Shown piece by piece: positions 1-11,176 of a DNA stretch of 54,424 nt; positions within the stretch are counted from its first letter, which is position 1, and every line of letters begins with the position of its first letter. The notes below the pieces were generated by a model. It made no database searches and was not told the DNA's origin. It was given only the letters and a program-made list of their open reading frames with translations. Source of the stretch: Cellulomonas edaphi (GTDB lineage: Bacteria; Actinomycetota; Actinomycetes; Actinomycetales; Cellulomonadaceae); the NCBI RefSeq assembly GCF_030362815.1, contig NZ_JAUCGR010000004.1:1-54424 (forward strand), in the 5' to 3' direction. The translations under genes were made by a program, and so were the position numbers.

Positions 1-73
1 CCCGGAAGCTAAGCCCCTCAGCGCCGATGGTACTGCACTCGCCAGGGTGTGGGAGAGTAGGACGCCGCCGGAC
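1..73 (+). rRNA. rrf: 5S ribosomal RNA, 3' portion
   Basis: The first 73 bases match the 3' half of an actinobacterial 5S rRNA, including the conserved blocks GCGCCGATGGTACTGCA and GGGAGAGTAGGACGCCGCC. Roughly the first 45 to 50 bases of the gene lie outside the window. The 3' end is placed at the GGAC that normally pairs with the 5' end. It is the last gene of an rRNA operon on this strand, because a strong terminator follows within 10 bases. Confidence 0.95.
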
Positions 74-80
74 ATCATTC

Positions 81-114
81 AGAAATAGCCACCCCCACGG
101 GGGTGGCTATTTCT
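81..114 (+). terminator. Rho-independent terminator of the rRNA operon
   Basis: A perfect inverted repeat with 16-base arms (81-96 and 99-114) around a 2-base centre, so about a 4-base loop in practice. The centre is a run of five C then five G. The outer stem is AT-rich (AGAAATAG/CTATTTCT), giving a short U-containing 3' side followed by GTTTCC. It starts 8 bases after the 5S end. Confidence 0.9.
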
Positions 115-137
115 GTTTCCGGACAGTCGCGGTGAGC

Positions 138-232
138 GCCGTTCTTGGCTTCCCGCTCCGCACGATGGCGGGTAGTGCCGTTCTTGGCTTTCCCCTTCGG
201 TCGATGGTGGGTAGTGCCGTTCATGGCTTCCC
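138..232 (+). repeat. 39-bp direct tandem repeat, about 2.4 copies
   Basis: Copies lie at 138-176, 177-215 and 216-232 (partial), and each begins GCCGTTC(T/A)TGGCTT. Copies 1 and 2 differ at 6 of 39 positions. Thirty-nine is a multiple of three. Read in the frame whose codons start at multiples of 3, the unit encodes AVLGFPLRxMxGS, and four of the six differences are synonymous third-base changes in F, P, L and R codons. Whether it is translated or is a dispersed DNA repeat cannot be decided here. Confidence 0.75.
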
Positions 233-409
233 GAATGTCGTGCCGAATCGAGGGCGGGCACCCGTTGACCGGTGTCGGGAGGTGGACGATCGACCGCCAA
301 CTCCCGCGGGTCAGCTGGCGCTCTCGCGCGCCGTCTCCCGGCATGTCGGCCGACACAGCCGAAGCGAGTCCCTGGCCCCGACGGTCTCCGTGCATGCTCG
401 AGCGGGTAG

Positions 410-438
410 TCGGCGGAAAGCGCCACGCTTTCCGCCGA
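410..438. other. Strong hairpin, 13-bp stem with a 3-base loop
   Basis: The arms TCGGCGGAAAGCG (410-422) and CGCTTTCCGCCGA (426-438) are perfectly complementary around CCA. No U-tract follows on either strand, so it is not a classical terminator. It could be a REP-like element, a transcription block, or the 5' structure of the transcript carrying the small ORF at 506. Confidence 0.55.
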
Positions 439-505
439 TCGATGCCAGGACGGGCGGCGCCCGCTCTCTCACCGGGCCGCGTCCCTCGATGGGGAGGACC
501 TGACG

Positions 506-826
506 ATGAATCACGACATGGTCGGCCGTGTCTTTGGTGTGAAGGACGGCGATGTCGTACTGCTCACTGGTTGGGCCGCGTTGGTCGTCGGCCTGGCGTT
601 CGGAGCGGCCGCCGTCTGGGCGCACTTCTGGTGGGCGTCTGTGCGGACGGCGCTCCTGGTCGTGCGCGCGGTCGTGGCGCTGCTACTCGAGAGAGCTGCC
701 CTTCGGTTCGCGCGCGGCGTTCCCCGGGACGCCCAGCTGCACCCCGAGACCTGTCCAAGGGGCAGGGTGAGTCGCGAGCCATGCAGCTCGCGCGTCGCAC
801 GCAAGGGGGCCCGCGGACGCCTGTAG
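506..826 (+). CDS. Small putative membrane protein
   Basis: A 106-residue ORF preceded by GGGAGGACC about 7 bases before the ATG, a good ribosome binding site. Residues about 17-60 are hydrophobic (LLTGWAALVVGLAFGAAAVW, then TALLVVRAVVALLL) and would form two membrane helices. The rest is basic and rich in Arg and Pro. I recognise no family. The C-terminal 40 residues look like generic GC-rich translation, so the true gene could be shorter or absent. Function unknown. Confidence 0.4.
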   Translation: MNHDMVGRVFGVKDGDVVLLTGWAALVVGLAFGAAAVWAHFWWASVRTALLVVRAVVALLLERAALRFARGVPRDAQLHPETCPRGRVSREPCSSRVARKGARGRL

Positions 827-926
827 GCGGTCGACTGGACGCGCAGGGATCACCTGCCCACGCCTCATGGACAAATGGCGACGGGGAGTCGACACGCATC
901 GGGGTCGCACCGCTGAGGTGGACCGC

Positions 927-932
927 TACCCT
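927..932 (+). promoter_or_regulatory. Leaderless-type -10 hexamer TACCCT
   Basis: TACCCT lies 7 bases before the ATG at 940, the spacing expected when transcription starts at the start codon. No Shine-Dalgarno sequence is present, which fits a leaderless message. Confidence 0.45.
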
Positions 933-939
933 CAGCGAC

Positions 940-1119
940 ATGGACAACCCGCTCGTGCCGACTGCCCTCGACGTCGTTCTGACAGTCGTCTGGCTCGCGT
1001 TCGTCGCCGGATTCATCGTGGTGGTCGTGCGGCTCGCGACCCGCGGCAGCCGGCGGCAAGTACGCGACGAGAAGGCGTGCGTGTGCGCGCACGACGCCGA
1101 GCTCCGAGGACAGTCCTGA
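940..1119 (+). CDS. Small single-pass membrane protein
   Basis: A 59-residue ORF beginning MDNPLVPTALDVVL. Residues about 8-32 form one hydrophobic helix (VLTVVWLAFVAGFIVVVVRLA), followed by a basic, cytoplasmic-looking tail. The start was chosen because a -10-like TACCCT sits 7 bases upstream, as for several certain genes in this window. A single helix with a positive tail fits a small membrane regulator or an orphan hypothetical protein. I recognise no family, and no neighbour suggests a role. Confidence 0.45.
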   Translation: MDNPLVPTALDVVLTVVWLAFVAGFIVVVVRLATRGSRRQVRDEKACVCAHDAELRGQS

Positions 1120-1186
1120 ACTCTCCTGGCCGCGGTGGCGCCACGGTGCCCGCGCCCTGGCTCGGCGCGGTGCGCTCCTCCTCAGC

Positions 1187-3394
1187 TCAGAACAGGTCGG
1201 GCGGCGGCGTGCTGGTCGGGGCGGTGAAGATGACCGTCCCGAGGGGCGGGATGCGCACCGACGCCGAGTAGGGCCTGCCGTAGTGCGGGTCCGGCAGGGC
1301 GTCGATCGCGCCGAGGTTGCCGACTCCCGAGCCGCCGTACATCTCCGCGTCGGAGTTGAAGGCCTCCGTCCAGCGCCCGCCGTGGGGGAGCGCGAGCCGG
1401 TAGTTCTCGTGCGGCACGCCGGCGAAGTTGACCACCACGACCGCGTCCGGGGTGTCGACGCCGTGGCGGATGTAGGCGAGCGTGTTGCGGTCGGCGTCGT
1501 CGGAGTCGATCCACTCGAAGCCCTCGGCCGTGTGGTCGAGCTGCCAGAGGGCGGGGGTCGCGCGGTAGACGGCGTTGAGGTCCCGCAGGGAGTGCAGCAC
1601 GCCCTGGTGACCCGGGTCGTCGAGCGCCCACCACTCGAGCCCGTTCCCCTCGTTCCACTCGTTCTGCTGGGCGAACTCCTGCCCCATGAACAGGAGCTGC
1701 TTGCCGGGGTGGGTCCACTGGTAGGCGAGCAGGGTGCGGACGCCGGCGAGCTTCTGCCAGTGGTCTCCGGGCATGCGGCCGTACAGCGAGCCCTTGCCGT
1801 GCACCACCTCGTCGTGGCTGATGGGCAGGATGTAGCGCTCGGAGTAGGCGTAGACCATCGAGAACGTGATCTCGCCGTGGTGGTAGCGCCGGTGGACGGG
1901 CTCCTCCGCCAGGTAGCGCAGGGTGTCGTTCATCCAGCCCATGTTCCACTTGAGCCCGAAGCCGAGGCCGTTGTAGTCCGTGGGTGCCGTGACACCGGGC
2001 CACGCGGTGGACTCCTCGGCGATCATCATGGTGCCGGGGTTGCGGCGGTAGGCCGTCGCGTTCGCCTCCTGCAGGAACGAGATCGCGTCCAGGTTCTCGC
2101 GTCCGCCGTAGCGGTTGGGGCGCCACTGGCCCTCCTTGCGCGAGTAGTCCAGGTAGAGCATCGAGGCGACGGCGTCGACGCGCAGCGCGTCGACATGGAA
2201 CTCCTCGAGCCAGTAGGTGGCGTTGGCGACCAGGAAGTTGCGGACCTCGGACCGGCCGAAGTTGAAGATGTACGTGCCCCAGTCGGGCTGCTCGCCCAGC
2301 AGCGGATCGGGGTGCTCGTACAGCGCGGTGCCGTCGAACTGCGCGAGCGCCCACTCGTCCTTGGGGAAGTGACCGGGGACCCAGTCGACGATGACGCCGA
2401 TCCCCGCGCGGTGGAGGCAGTCGATGAGATAGCGCAGGTCGTCCGGGTGGCCGAACCGCGACGACGGCGCGTAGTACGACGTCACCTGGTAGCCCCACGA
2501 CGGGCCGTACGGGTGCTCGGCCACCGGCAGGAGCTCGACGTGCGTGAAGCCGAGGTCGATCACGTACTCCGTGAGCTGGTGGGCCAGGTCCCGGTAGGAG
2601 AGCCCCGGACGCCACGAGCCCAGGTGCACCTCATAGACGCTGAGCGCCTCGGTGTGCGGGTTGCGGGTGGCCCGGGCCTGCATCCACGCGTCGTCGGACC
2701 AGGTGTAGGCCGACTCGACGACGACCGAACCCGTCGCGGGGGGCACCTCGGTGCCGCGGGCCATCGGGTCGGCCTTCTGGCGCCACGAACCGTCGGGCGC
2801 CAGGATCTCGAACTTGTAGCGCGTGCCGGCCCCGATACCGGGAACGAAGAGCTCCCACACGCCGCTGTCGCCCAGCGAGCGCATGGCGTGGGTGGCGCCC
2901 TGCCAGTAGTTGAAGTCGCCGATCACCCGGACGGCGCGCGCGTTGGGCGCCCACACCGCGAAGGAGGTGCCCTCGACGTCGCCGAGCTGCCCCGGGTACC
3001 GGCGGACGTTCGCGCCGAGCACGGTCCAGAGCTGCTCGTGGCGGCCCTCGCGGATGAGGTGCCGGTCGAGCTCCTGGACGGAGGGGAGGAAGCGGTAGGG
3101 GTCGTCGACCTCCGTCTTGGACCCGCCGTAGGTGACATCGAGGCGGTAGTCGGGGACGTCGGTGCCTGGCAGCACGGTGACCCACACGCCGTCCTGCTCG
3201 TGCGTCAGGTCGTAGGTGCCCGTGGCGGTGCGCGCGACGACCGCCTCGGCCATCGGCTTGAGGGCGCGGATGGTGACGCCGCCCTCGCCGACGTGCGGCC
3301 CGAGCACCGAGTGCGGGTCGAACCAGGCGCCGTGTGCCACGGCGCGCAGGGTGTCGGAGTCGACGGGGACCGGGGACGATGCGACCGGGCTCAT
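1187..3394 (-). CDS. glgB: 1,4-alpha-glucan branching enzyme GlgB
   Basis: This cytoplasmic enzyme cuts alpha-1,4 chains and rejoins them as alpha-1,6 branches in glycogen-like glucan. The protein is 735 residues, normal for the family. In order it shows an N-terminal beta-sandwich, a CBM48 module (about 110-220), a GH13 barrel with nucleophile Asp407 in LRVDAVASM, acid/base Glu460 in MIAEEST and Asp528 in SHDEVVHG, and a C-terminal beta domain. These positions lie within two residues of the E. coli triad. The ATG at 3394 gives the expected N-terminus; an in-frame ATG lies upstream, but the added sequence looks unlike the family. It completes the GlgE pathway encoded 4 kb away on the same strand. 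Confidence 0.95.
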   Translation of the reverse strand: MSPVASSPVPVDSDTLRAVAHGAWFDPHSVLGPHVGEGGVTIRALKPMAEAVVARTATGTYDLTHEQDGVWVTVLPGTDVPDYRLDVTYGGSKTEVDDPYRFLPSVQELDRHLIREGRHEQLWTVLGANVRRYPGQLGDVEGTSFAVWAPNARAVRVIGDFNYWQGATHAMRSLGDSGVWELFVPGIGAGTRYKFEILAPDGSWRQKADPMARGTEVPPATGSVVVESAYTWSDDAWMQARATRNPHTEALSVYEVHLGSWRPGLSYRDLAHQLTEYVIDLGFTHVELLPVAEHPYGPSWGYQVTSYYAPSSRFGHPDDLRYLIDCLHRAGIGVIVDWVPGHFPKDEWALAQFDGTALYEHPDPLLGEQPDWGTYIFNFGRSEVRNFLVANATYWLEEFHVDALRVDAVASMLYLDYSRKEGQWRPNRYGGRENLDAISFLQEANATAYRRNPGTMMIAEESTAWPGVTAPTDYNGLGFGLKWNMGWMNDTLRYLAEEPVHRRYHHGEITFSMVYAYSERYILPISHDEVVHGKGSLYGRMPGDHWQKLAGVRTLLAYQWTHPGKQLLFMGQEFAQQNEWNEGNGLEWWALDDPGHQGVLHSLRDLNAVYRATPALWQLDHTAEGFEWIDSDDADRNTLAYIRHGVDTPDAVVVVNFAGVPHENYRLALPHGGRWTEAFNSDAEMYGGSGVGNLGAIDALPDPHYGRPYSASVRIPPLGTVIFTAPTSTPPPDLF

Positions 3395-3770
3395 CCCTCT
3401 ACCCAACCACTGACGGGCCCAGCCTGCACCGGCACGCGCCGGACCGGGCGGGTGTTGCCGCACGTCGGACGCCAGATCAGGCCCCGGCTGCCCGCAGCGA
3501 ACCCGGTCCAGCGAGGCGCTGCACCAGCGCCGCGCTGGACCCTAGGCTGGGCGGAACGGCCATCGGGCCGCCTGACGCGGCCGCGAACCGGTGTCCGCGT
3601 GGGCCCGGAGCGCCGCTATCATCGATGACAGCGATGTCATGCCCCGCCCCGGGGCCGACGCCGCAGTCGAGCGGGGCGCTGGCCGCCTCACCGACCGGTC
3701 CGTCATGGCGACGGACCGGATCACCGCGCGGTGCACCACGCCGCGTGCGGATCGCCACTGGAGGAGAAGC
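3395..3770. other. Divergent intergenic region glgB / sugar isomerase
   Basis: The 376 bases between two divergent genes should carry both promoters. I see a -10-like TATCAT at 3617-3622 facing the isomerase operon, with overlapping palindromes around its predicted start. The glgB promoter is not obvious. No protein-coding frame here is convincing. Confidence 0.5.
3617..3640 (+). promoter_or_regulatory. -10 element overlapping palindromic operator candidates
   Basis: TATCAT (3617-3622) resembles a -10. Overlapping it are a perfect 10-base palindrome TCATCGATGA (3619-3628) and the inverted repeat ATGACA-GCGA-TGTCAT (3625-3640). A dyad over the predicted start point is typical of a repressor site of GntR or LacI type, so the isomerase-kinase operon is probably sugar-controlled. 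The regulator is not in the window. Confidence 0.45.
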
Positions 3771-4988
3771 GTGATCGCCTGGCCGGACCTGCCCACCCAT
3801 CACGACTGGCTGGGTCGCGAGCTCTCGAGGCTGCTGGCCTTCGGTGCGGAGCTGCCCGTGCAGGGCGGCGGCGCCGCGTGGCTCGACGACGACGGCCACC
3901 CCGACGCCACGCAGCCGGTCCAGACCTGGATCACCGCACGGACGGCGCACGTCTACTCGCTCGCGACGATGCTCGGCGTTCCCGGTGCCTCGGCCATCGC
4001 GGACGCCGCGCTCGCCGGCCTCACCGGTCCGCTGCACGACGACGACAACGGCGGCTGGTACGCCGACGCCGGGCCGGGCGCCGACGACGGCGCCAAGGCG
4101 TGCTACGACCACGCGTTCGTGGTGCTCGCCGCCTCGACGGCCACCCTCGCCGACCGGCCCGGGGCGCGCGCGCTGCTCGACGAGGCGCTCGAGACGCTGC
4201 TCACCCGATTCTGGGACGACGAGGCGGGCATGTGCGTCGACGGCTGGGACCGGGCGTTCACCACCATCGATCCCTACCGCGGGGTGAACGGCAACATGCA
4301 CACGGTCGAGGCGATGCTCGCCGCCTACGACGTCACCGACGACGCCGCATGGCTCGAGCGTGCCGTGCGGATCTGCACGAACGTGGTGCGGCACGCGTCC
4401 GCCAACGAGTGGCGCATCCCCGAGCACTACGACGCCGACTGGGTGCCGCAGCCGGAGCTCAACGCCGACAAGCCGGGCGACAAGTTCAAGCCCTACGGCG
4501 CCACGATCGGCCACGGCCTCGAGTGGGCGCGCCTGCTGCTGCACGTCGAGGCGGCGGGCGGCGACGTCACCGGAGGCGGGGCCGCCGGCGCGACCGCGCT
4601 GTTCGACCGCGCCGTCGAGGACGGCTGGGCGGCGGACGGCGCACCCGGCTTCGTCTACACCACCGACTGGTCGGGCACGCCGGTGGTGCGCGACCGCATG
4701 CACTGGGTGGTGGCCGAGGCCACGGCCGCGGCGGCCGCGCTGTACCGGCGCACGGGGGAGCGACGCTTCGCGGACTCCTACCAGCAGTGGTGGGACTACG
4801 CCGAGGAGTTTGTCATCGACCGTGAGCGCGGGTCGTGGCGCCACCAGCTCGACGGCGACAACGTGCCCACCGCCACCGTCTGGCCGGGCAAGGCCGATCT
4901 GTACCACGCGGTGCAGTCGGTGCTGATCCCGCGCCTGCCTCTCGCGCCCGCGATCGGTCGCGCCGTGGCCGAGGGGCTCGTGGCATGA
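3771..4988 (+). CDS. AGE-family sugar isomerase/epimerase (mannose isomerase-like)
   Basis: The protein is 405 residues and related to N-acylglucosamine 2-epimerase, YihS and bacterial mannose isomerases, which use an alpha6/alpha6 barrel with catalytic histidines. Family-like segments are TWITARTAHVYSLA near the N-terminus, GVNGNMHTVEAMLAAYD in the middle, and PYGATIGHGLEWARLL with its active-site His. The GTG at 3771 is preceded by GGAGGAGAAGC and is the clear start; longer frames lack a ribosome site. It overlaps the PfkB kinase by four bases, so the likely route is mannose to fructose, then fructose-6-phosphate. Substrate is inferred from context; an epimerase of another sugar remains possible. 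Confidence 0.85.
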   Translation: MIAWPDLPTHHDWLGRELSRLLAFGAELPVQGGGAAWLDDDGHPDATQPVQTWITARTAHVYSLATMLGVPGASAIADAALAGLTGPLHDDDNGGWYADAGPGADDGAKACYDHAFVVLAASTATLADRPGARALLDEALETLLTRFWDDEAGMCVDGWDRAFTTIDPYRGVNGNMHTVEAMLAAYDVTDDAAWLERAVRICTNVVRHASANEWRIPEHYDADWVPQPELNADKPGDKFKPYGATIGHGLEWARLLLHVEAAGGDVTGGGAAGATALFDRAVEDGWAADGAPGFVYTTDWSGTPVVRDRMHWVVAEATAAAAALYRRTGERRFADSYQQWWDYAEEFVIDRERGSWRHQLDGDNVPTATVWPGKADLYHAVQSVLIPRLPLAPAIGRAVAEGLVA

Positions 4989-5875
4989 GCGTCCTGGTGG
5001 TGGGTGAGGCGCTCGTCGACATCGTGCGGCGCGCGGACGGCACCGTCGTCGAGCACCCCGGCGGGAGCCCCGCCAACGTCGCCCTGACGCTGGGCCGGCT
5101 CGGGCGGGCGCCGCGGCTGCTCACGTCCTTCGGTGACGACGAGCGCGGCGCCGGGATCCGCGCGTGGCTCGAGGAGTCGCACGTGGAGGTCCAGGTCGCG
5201 CCCGCCGAGCGCACCTCGACCGCGCAGGCCACCCTCGACGCGACCGGCGCGGCGACCTACGAGTTCGACCTCTCGTGGGACCTGGGCGACGTGGCCGTGC
5301 AGCCCGCGGACGTGCTGCACATCGGCTCGATCTCTGCCGTGCTGGACCCGGGCGGGCGGCAGGTGGCCGACCTCGTCGCACGCCTGCGGCCGACCGCGAC
5401 GATCAGCTACGACCCGAATGCACGGCCCGCCCTGATGGGGGACCCGCGGCAGGCGGCTGCGCGCGTGCGCGAGCTCGTCGCGCTCGCGGACGTCGTCAAG
5501 GTCAGCGACGAGGACCTCGCGTGGTTCCACCCCGAGCTGGACCCGATGGACGCCGCCGCCGAGTGGCTCGCGCTCGGGCCGGCCCTCGTGGTGGTGACCA
5601 CCGGCGGCGACGGGGCGATCGCCTTGCGTCCCGGGGGATCCGCGACGGTGACGGCGCCCAGGGTCGACGTCGTCGACACCGTCGGGGCGGGTGACACGTT
5701 CATGGGCGCGCTCATCGACGGTCTGGTCGGCGCCGCGGTGGCCGGTGACCGCCAGGCGCTGCGTGACCTCGACGCCGGCACCCTGGCGGACATCCTGGAC
5801 CGCTGCGTGCGCGCGGCGGCGATCACGGTCTCGCGCAGCGGTGCCAACCCGCCGTGGGCGGACGAGCTGGACTAG
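4985..5875 (+). CDS. PfkB-family carbohydrate kinase, likely fructokinase
   Basis: A 296-residue ribokinase-fold sugar kinase. The N-terminal motif GGSPANVALTLGRLG binds sugar and the C-terminal DTVGAGDTFMGALIDGL carries the catalytic Asp and anion hole. The ATG overlaps the isomerase stop (ATGA), indicating translational coupling. With the upstream isomerase it would trap fructose as fructose-6-phosphate. The gene ends 6 bases before the convergent mak gene, leaving no space for a separate terminator. Ribokinase or 1-phosphofructokinase activity cannot be excluded from sequence alone. Confidence 0.88.
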   Translation: MSVLVVGEALVDIVRRADGTVVEHPGGSPANVALTLGRLGRAPRLLTSFGDDERGAGIRAWLEESHVEVQVAPAERTSTAQATLDATGAATYEFDLSWDLGDVAVQPADVLHIGSISAVLDPGGRQVADLVARLRPTATISYDPNARPALMGDPRQAAARVRELVALADVVKVSDEDLAWFHPELDPMDAAAEWLALGPALVVVTTGGDGAIALRPGGSATVTAPRVDVVDTVGAGDTFMGALIDGLVGAAVAGDRQALRDLDAGTLADILDRCVRAAAITVSRSGANPPWADELD

Positions 5876-5881
5876 GACATG

Positions 5882-7134
5882 TCAGCCCACCAGCCGGTCG
5901 AGCGCGGCCAGCGGGATGGGCAGCCATGACGGCCGGTTGCGCGACTCGTACACGGCCTCGTACAGCGTCTTGTCCAGCTCGAGCGCGCGCGTGAGCACCT
6001 CGGTGTGCTCGTCGGCCGACGCGGAGTAGCCCGAGCGCAGCGCGGCGCGTGACTCGTCGGCCCACGCCGTCGCCGCCTCGCCCGTCAGGCCGCCCACCGC
6101 CGCCGCGTAGTCGATCGAGCGGAGCAGCCCGGCGACGTCCCGCACCGCGAGGTCGGGGCGCGTGCGCTGCTCGAGGGGCGCGAGAGGCTCGCCCTCGAAG
6201 TCGGTGACGAACCAGCGGTCCTGCGCGCGCAGCACCTGGCCGAGGTGCAGGTCGCCGTGCACGCGCTGGCGCGCCGGCGTGGCCTCGAGGTGGCGCACGT
6301 CGGCCAGGACGTTCTCGACGCCCGCGGCGTAGGCCGCCAGCTGCGGGACGGCCGAGGTGGCCCAGGAGAACCGCTGCGCGATCCCGTCGGCGACGAGCGC
6401 GGGCCCGTCGGTCGCCTCCAGGCGCGGGAACGCGTGGGCCAGGGCGGTGTGCATGGTCGCGGTGACGGAGCCGAGCTCACGGGCGAGGTCGGCGAACGAC
6501 TCGCCGCGCCCCGCGTAGGCGCACGCCAGCTCGAAGCCGTCCTCCGCGCCGGCGACGAACGCGCTCATCGCGCCGAGGTAGCCGCGGTGGGACACGCCGT
6601 CGGCGCTCACCCACGCGCCCTCGAGCCAAGCCAGCGGGGCGGGCACGTGCGTCCACCCCTCCTCGACCAGCCGCCGCGGCACGTCGACGTCGGGGTTCTC
6701 GCCCGGGTGCAGCGCGCGCAGCACCTTGAGGATCGCCACGTCGCCGAGAATGACGGACGTGTTCGACTGCTCGCCGGTGATCATCCGTGCGGCCGCCGGG
6801 TCGGCGTCGGTGCCCGGGCCGTCGGCCGCGTCGAGCCAGGCGCGCAGGAACCTCGGGTCGGCCGCGCCGTCCCGCACGTCCTGGCCGTCCAGGTCGCCGA
6901 TGAGCTCGCCGGGACCAGGGCCGAGCACCAGCGGCACCTGCAGCAGGGCGTCGATCGAGCCGGCGCGCGCCCGCACCAGCAGGATGCGCACCGTCTCGGC
7001 GAGCGGCAGCACGCCCTCGAGCGTGAGGTCGGCCGACGCGCCCTTGGCGGGGAACCAGCGACGGGCCGGAAGCCATGGAGCGAGGACCCGCAGCAGCGCC
7101 TCGTCGAGCGCCGTGCCGGGCTGGGCGACGAGCG

Positions 7135-7138
<4 letters not shown>
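5882..7138 (-). CDS. mak: Maltokinase (Mak/Pep2)
   Basis: It phosphorylates maltose with ATP to maltose-1-phosphate, the donor used by GlgE. The protein is 418 residues with an aminoglycoside-phosphotransferase-like fold. An N-terminal cap domain ([15 protein letters not shown]) is diagnostic for maltokinases. The catalytic loop reads [11 protein letters not shown] and the metal motif VTDFEGEP. Its ATG overlaps the treS stop (ATGA), so TreS and Mak are separate but coupled; in some actinobacteria they are fused. It is the last gene of glgE-treS-mak. Confidence 0.93.
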
Positions 7139-8912
<1,774 letters not shown>

Positions 8913-8916
<4 letters not shown>

Positions 8917-11108
8917 GGCGTCTCCAGCGAGAGGATGTGGGCGGGGCGGACGGCGGGGTCGAGTCGGACGAACGCCGACGAGCCCCACGTCCACTCCTCG
9001 TGCGTCAGCAGGTCGCGAGCCGTGACCTGCTCCGGCAGGCCGAGCGCGGCGAGGTCGATCTCGACCGTGCCCTCGCGAGCGTTCCACGGGTCGAGGTTCA
9101 CCACGACGAGCACGGTGTCCGCCCGACCCGTCGGCGAGTGCTGGGCGTCCAGGTGCTTGGAGAAGGCCACGGTCGCGTCGTCGCTGGTGGGGTGCACGCG
9201 CAGGTTGCGCAGCTGGCGCAGCGCCGGGTGGCCGCGGCGGATGGCGTTGAGGTTGCCGAGCAGCAGCGCGATGCCGAGGTGCTCGGCCTGGGACCAGTCG
9301 CGCGGCTTGAACTCGTACTTCTCGTTGTCGATCTGCTCCTCGACGCCGGGCCGCGGCACGTTCTCGACCAGCTCGTAGCCGGAGTAGATGCCCCAGGTGG
9401 GGCTGCCGGTCGCCGCCAGCACGGCACGCACGGCGAAGCCCGGCCCGCCCGAGGCCTGCAGGTAGGGCGGCAGGATGTCGTGCGTCGTCGGCCAGAAGCT
9501 GGGCCGCATCCACGCGCCCTGGTCGCCCGAGACCTCGGCCAGGTACTCTTCGAGCTCCTCCTTGGTGTTCCGCCAGGTGAAGTACGTGTACGACTGGTGG
9601 AAGCCGACCTTGGCGAGCGTCGCCATCATCGCGGGACGCGTGAACGCCTCGGACAGGAAGATGACCTCGGGGTGGTCCTTGCGGACGTCGGCGAGCAGCC
9701 ACTGCCAGAAGTCGAGCGGCTTGGTGTGCGGGTTGTCGACGCGGAACAGCGTGACGCCGTGGTCGATCCACACCTGCAGCACGCGCCGGATCTCGGTCGC
9801 GATGCCGACCGGGTCGTTGTCGAAGTTCAGGGGGTAGATGTCCTGGTACTTCTTCGGCGGGTTCTCCGCGTACGCGATGCTGCCGTCCGCGCGCGTCGTG
9901 AACCAGTCCGGGTGCTCGGTGACCCACGGGTGGTCGGGCGAGCACTGCAGCGCGATGTCGAGCGCCACCTCCAGGCGCAGCTCCCGGGCTCGCGCGACGA
10001 AGGCGTCGAAGTCGTCGAACGTGCCGAGCGTCGGCTCGATCGCGTCGTGCCCGCCGTCGGCCGAGCCGATCGCGTAGGGCGAGCCCGGGTCGCCGGGCTC
10101 GGTGAGCAGCGAGTTGTTGCGGCCCTTGCGGTTGCTGGAGCCGATGGGGTGGATGGGCGTGAGGTAGACGACGTCGAAGCCCATCCCCGCGATGCGCGGC
10201 AGCTCGTCGGCGGCCGTGCGCAGCGTGCCCGACACCCATCGGCCCGTGTACTCGTCGTACCGCGCGCCGTGCGAGCGCGGGAACAGCTCGTACCACGCGC
10301 CGGCCAGGGCGAGCGGCCGGTCGACGACGAGCGGGTAGGACGGGGACGGGCTGACCAGGTCGCGCAGGGGCGTGCGAGCGAGGACGTCGCGCACGCGGTC
10401 GGCGAGGGCGACGTCGAGCCGCTCGTCCGGGGAGAGGTGGACGTCGTGCAGGGTGGAACCGGCGTCGCGCAGCACGGCGGCGTCCTCCGCCGGCACCTCG
10501 TCGCGGTCGGCGGCCCGGGCGAGCAGCAGCGCGCCCTCGGTAAGCATGAGCTCGACGTCCACGCCCGCCGCGATCTTGATGGTCGCGTCGTGCACCCAGG
10601 TGGCCCAGGGGTCCGACCAGCCCTCGACGCGGAAGGACCACAGGCCCTCGCGGTCCGGGGACAGCCTGGCCTCGTAGCGGTCGAGCCCGGGCGCGATGTC
10701 GACCATGAGGGCGTGCGAGTGGTCGCGCCCGTCCGGGTCGACGAGCACCGCGGTCGCCGCGACGGCGTCGTGGCCCTCGCGGAAGACCGTCGCGCGGACC
10801 GGGAAGGCCTCGCCCGCGACCGCCTTGGCCGGGAACCGACCGGCCTCGGCGACGGGGAAGACGTCGACGACCGGGATCCGCCCGATGGGGGCGGTGGGTG
10901 CCGCGCGTCGGGGGGCCTCGGCCGGGGCGGTCGGGGTCGCCGCTGCCGCTGCCGGGGCGTTCGGGGTCGCCGCTGCGGGGACGGTCGCCGAGACCACGGG
11001 GGAGGCGGCCGGCGTGGTCGCTGCCGCCGTCGTCGAGGTCGAGGTGGCGGGCTTGCGGCGGCCGGTCGAGCGCTGGCCGCGGCCGGGGCTCGCGGGGGTA
11101 GTCGTCAC
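8913..11108 (-). CDS. glgE: Alpha-1,4-glucan:maltose-1-phosphate maltosyltransferase GlgE
   Basis: It transfers maltosyl units from maltose-1-phosphate to linear alpha-glucan. The product is 731 residues: an Ala/Thr/Pro-rich, probably disordered tail (about 10-70), a beta-sandwich domain N, then the GH13_3 barrel. Nucleophile Asp458 lies in [14 protein letters not shown] and Glu487 in FLSEAFTRP, the same 29-residue separation as in the Streptomyces enzyme. The GTG start at 11108 has TAGGTT 7 bases upstream, which suits a leaderless message. It is the first gene of glgE-treS-mak. The long low-complexity tail is unusual in length. Confidence 0.95.
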
Positions 11109-11115
11109 AGTCCCG

Positions 11116-11121
11116 AACCTA
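11116..11121 (-). promoter_or_regulatory. Leaderless-type -10 TAGGTT for glgE
   Basis: On the minus strand TAGGTT is followed by 7 bases and then the GTG of glgE. No Shine-Dalgarno sequence is present between them. This hexamer decides the start I chose over an in-frame ATG ten codons upstream. Confidence 0.5.
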
Positions 11122-11176
11122 TCCGCAGGCGCCCCCACCCAGCATCTGCAACGCCCCGGGGACCGGGTGCGACGAC

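Larger units (their letters stand above)
115..505. other. Intergenic stretch after the rRNA operon
   Basis: This stretch holds the 39-bp tandem repeat (138-232) and a strong hairpin (410-438). Open frames cross it on both strands, but none has a convincing ribosome site or recognisable protein. The frame starting at 27 begins inside 5S rRNA and is not a normal gene. I see nothing else between 239 and 405. Confidence 0.6.

Noticed and set aside
27..503. Long plus-strand open frame beginning in 5S rRNA
   Set aside because: Its first ATG is inside a structural RNA and it crosses the rRNA terminator. Only the 39-bp repeat part shows any sign of coding, so it is reported as a repeat and not as a gene.
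1283..3628. Long plus-strand frame antisense to glgB
   Set aside because: This is a typical GC-rich shadow with Val/Arg/Gly-rich composition and no motif; glgB is unambiguous on the other strand.
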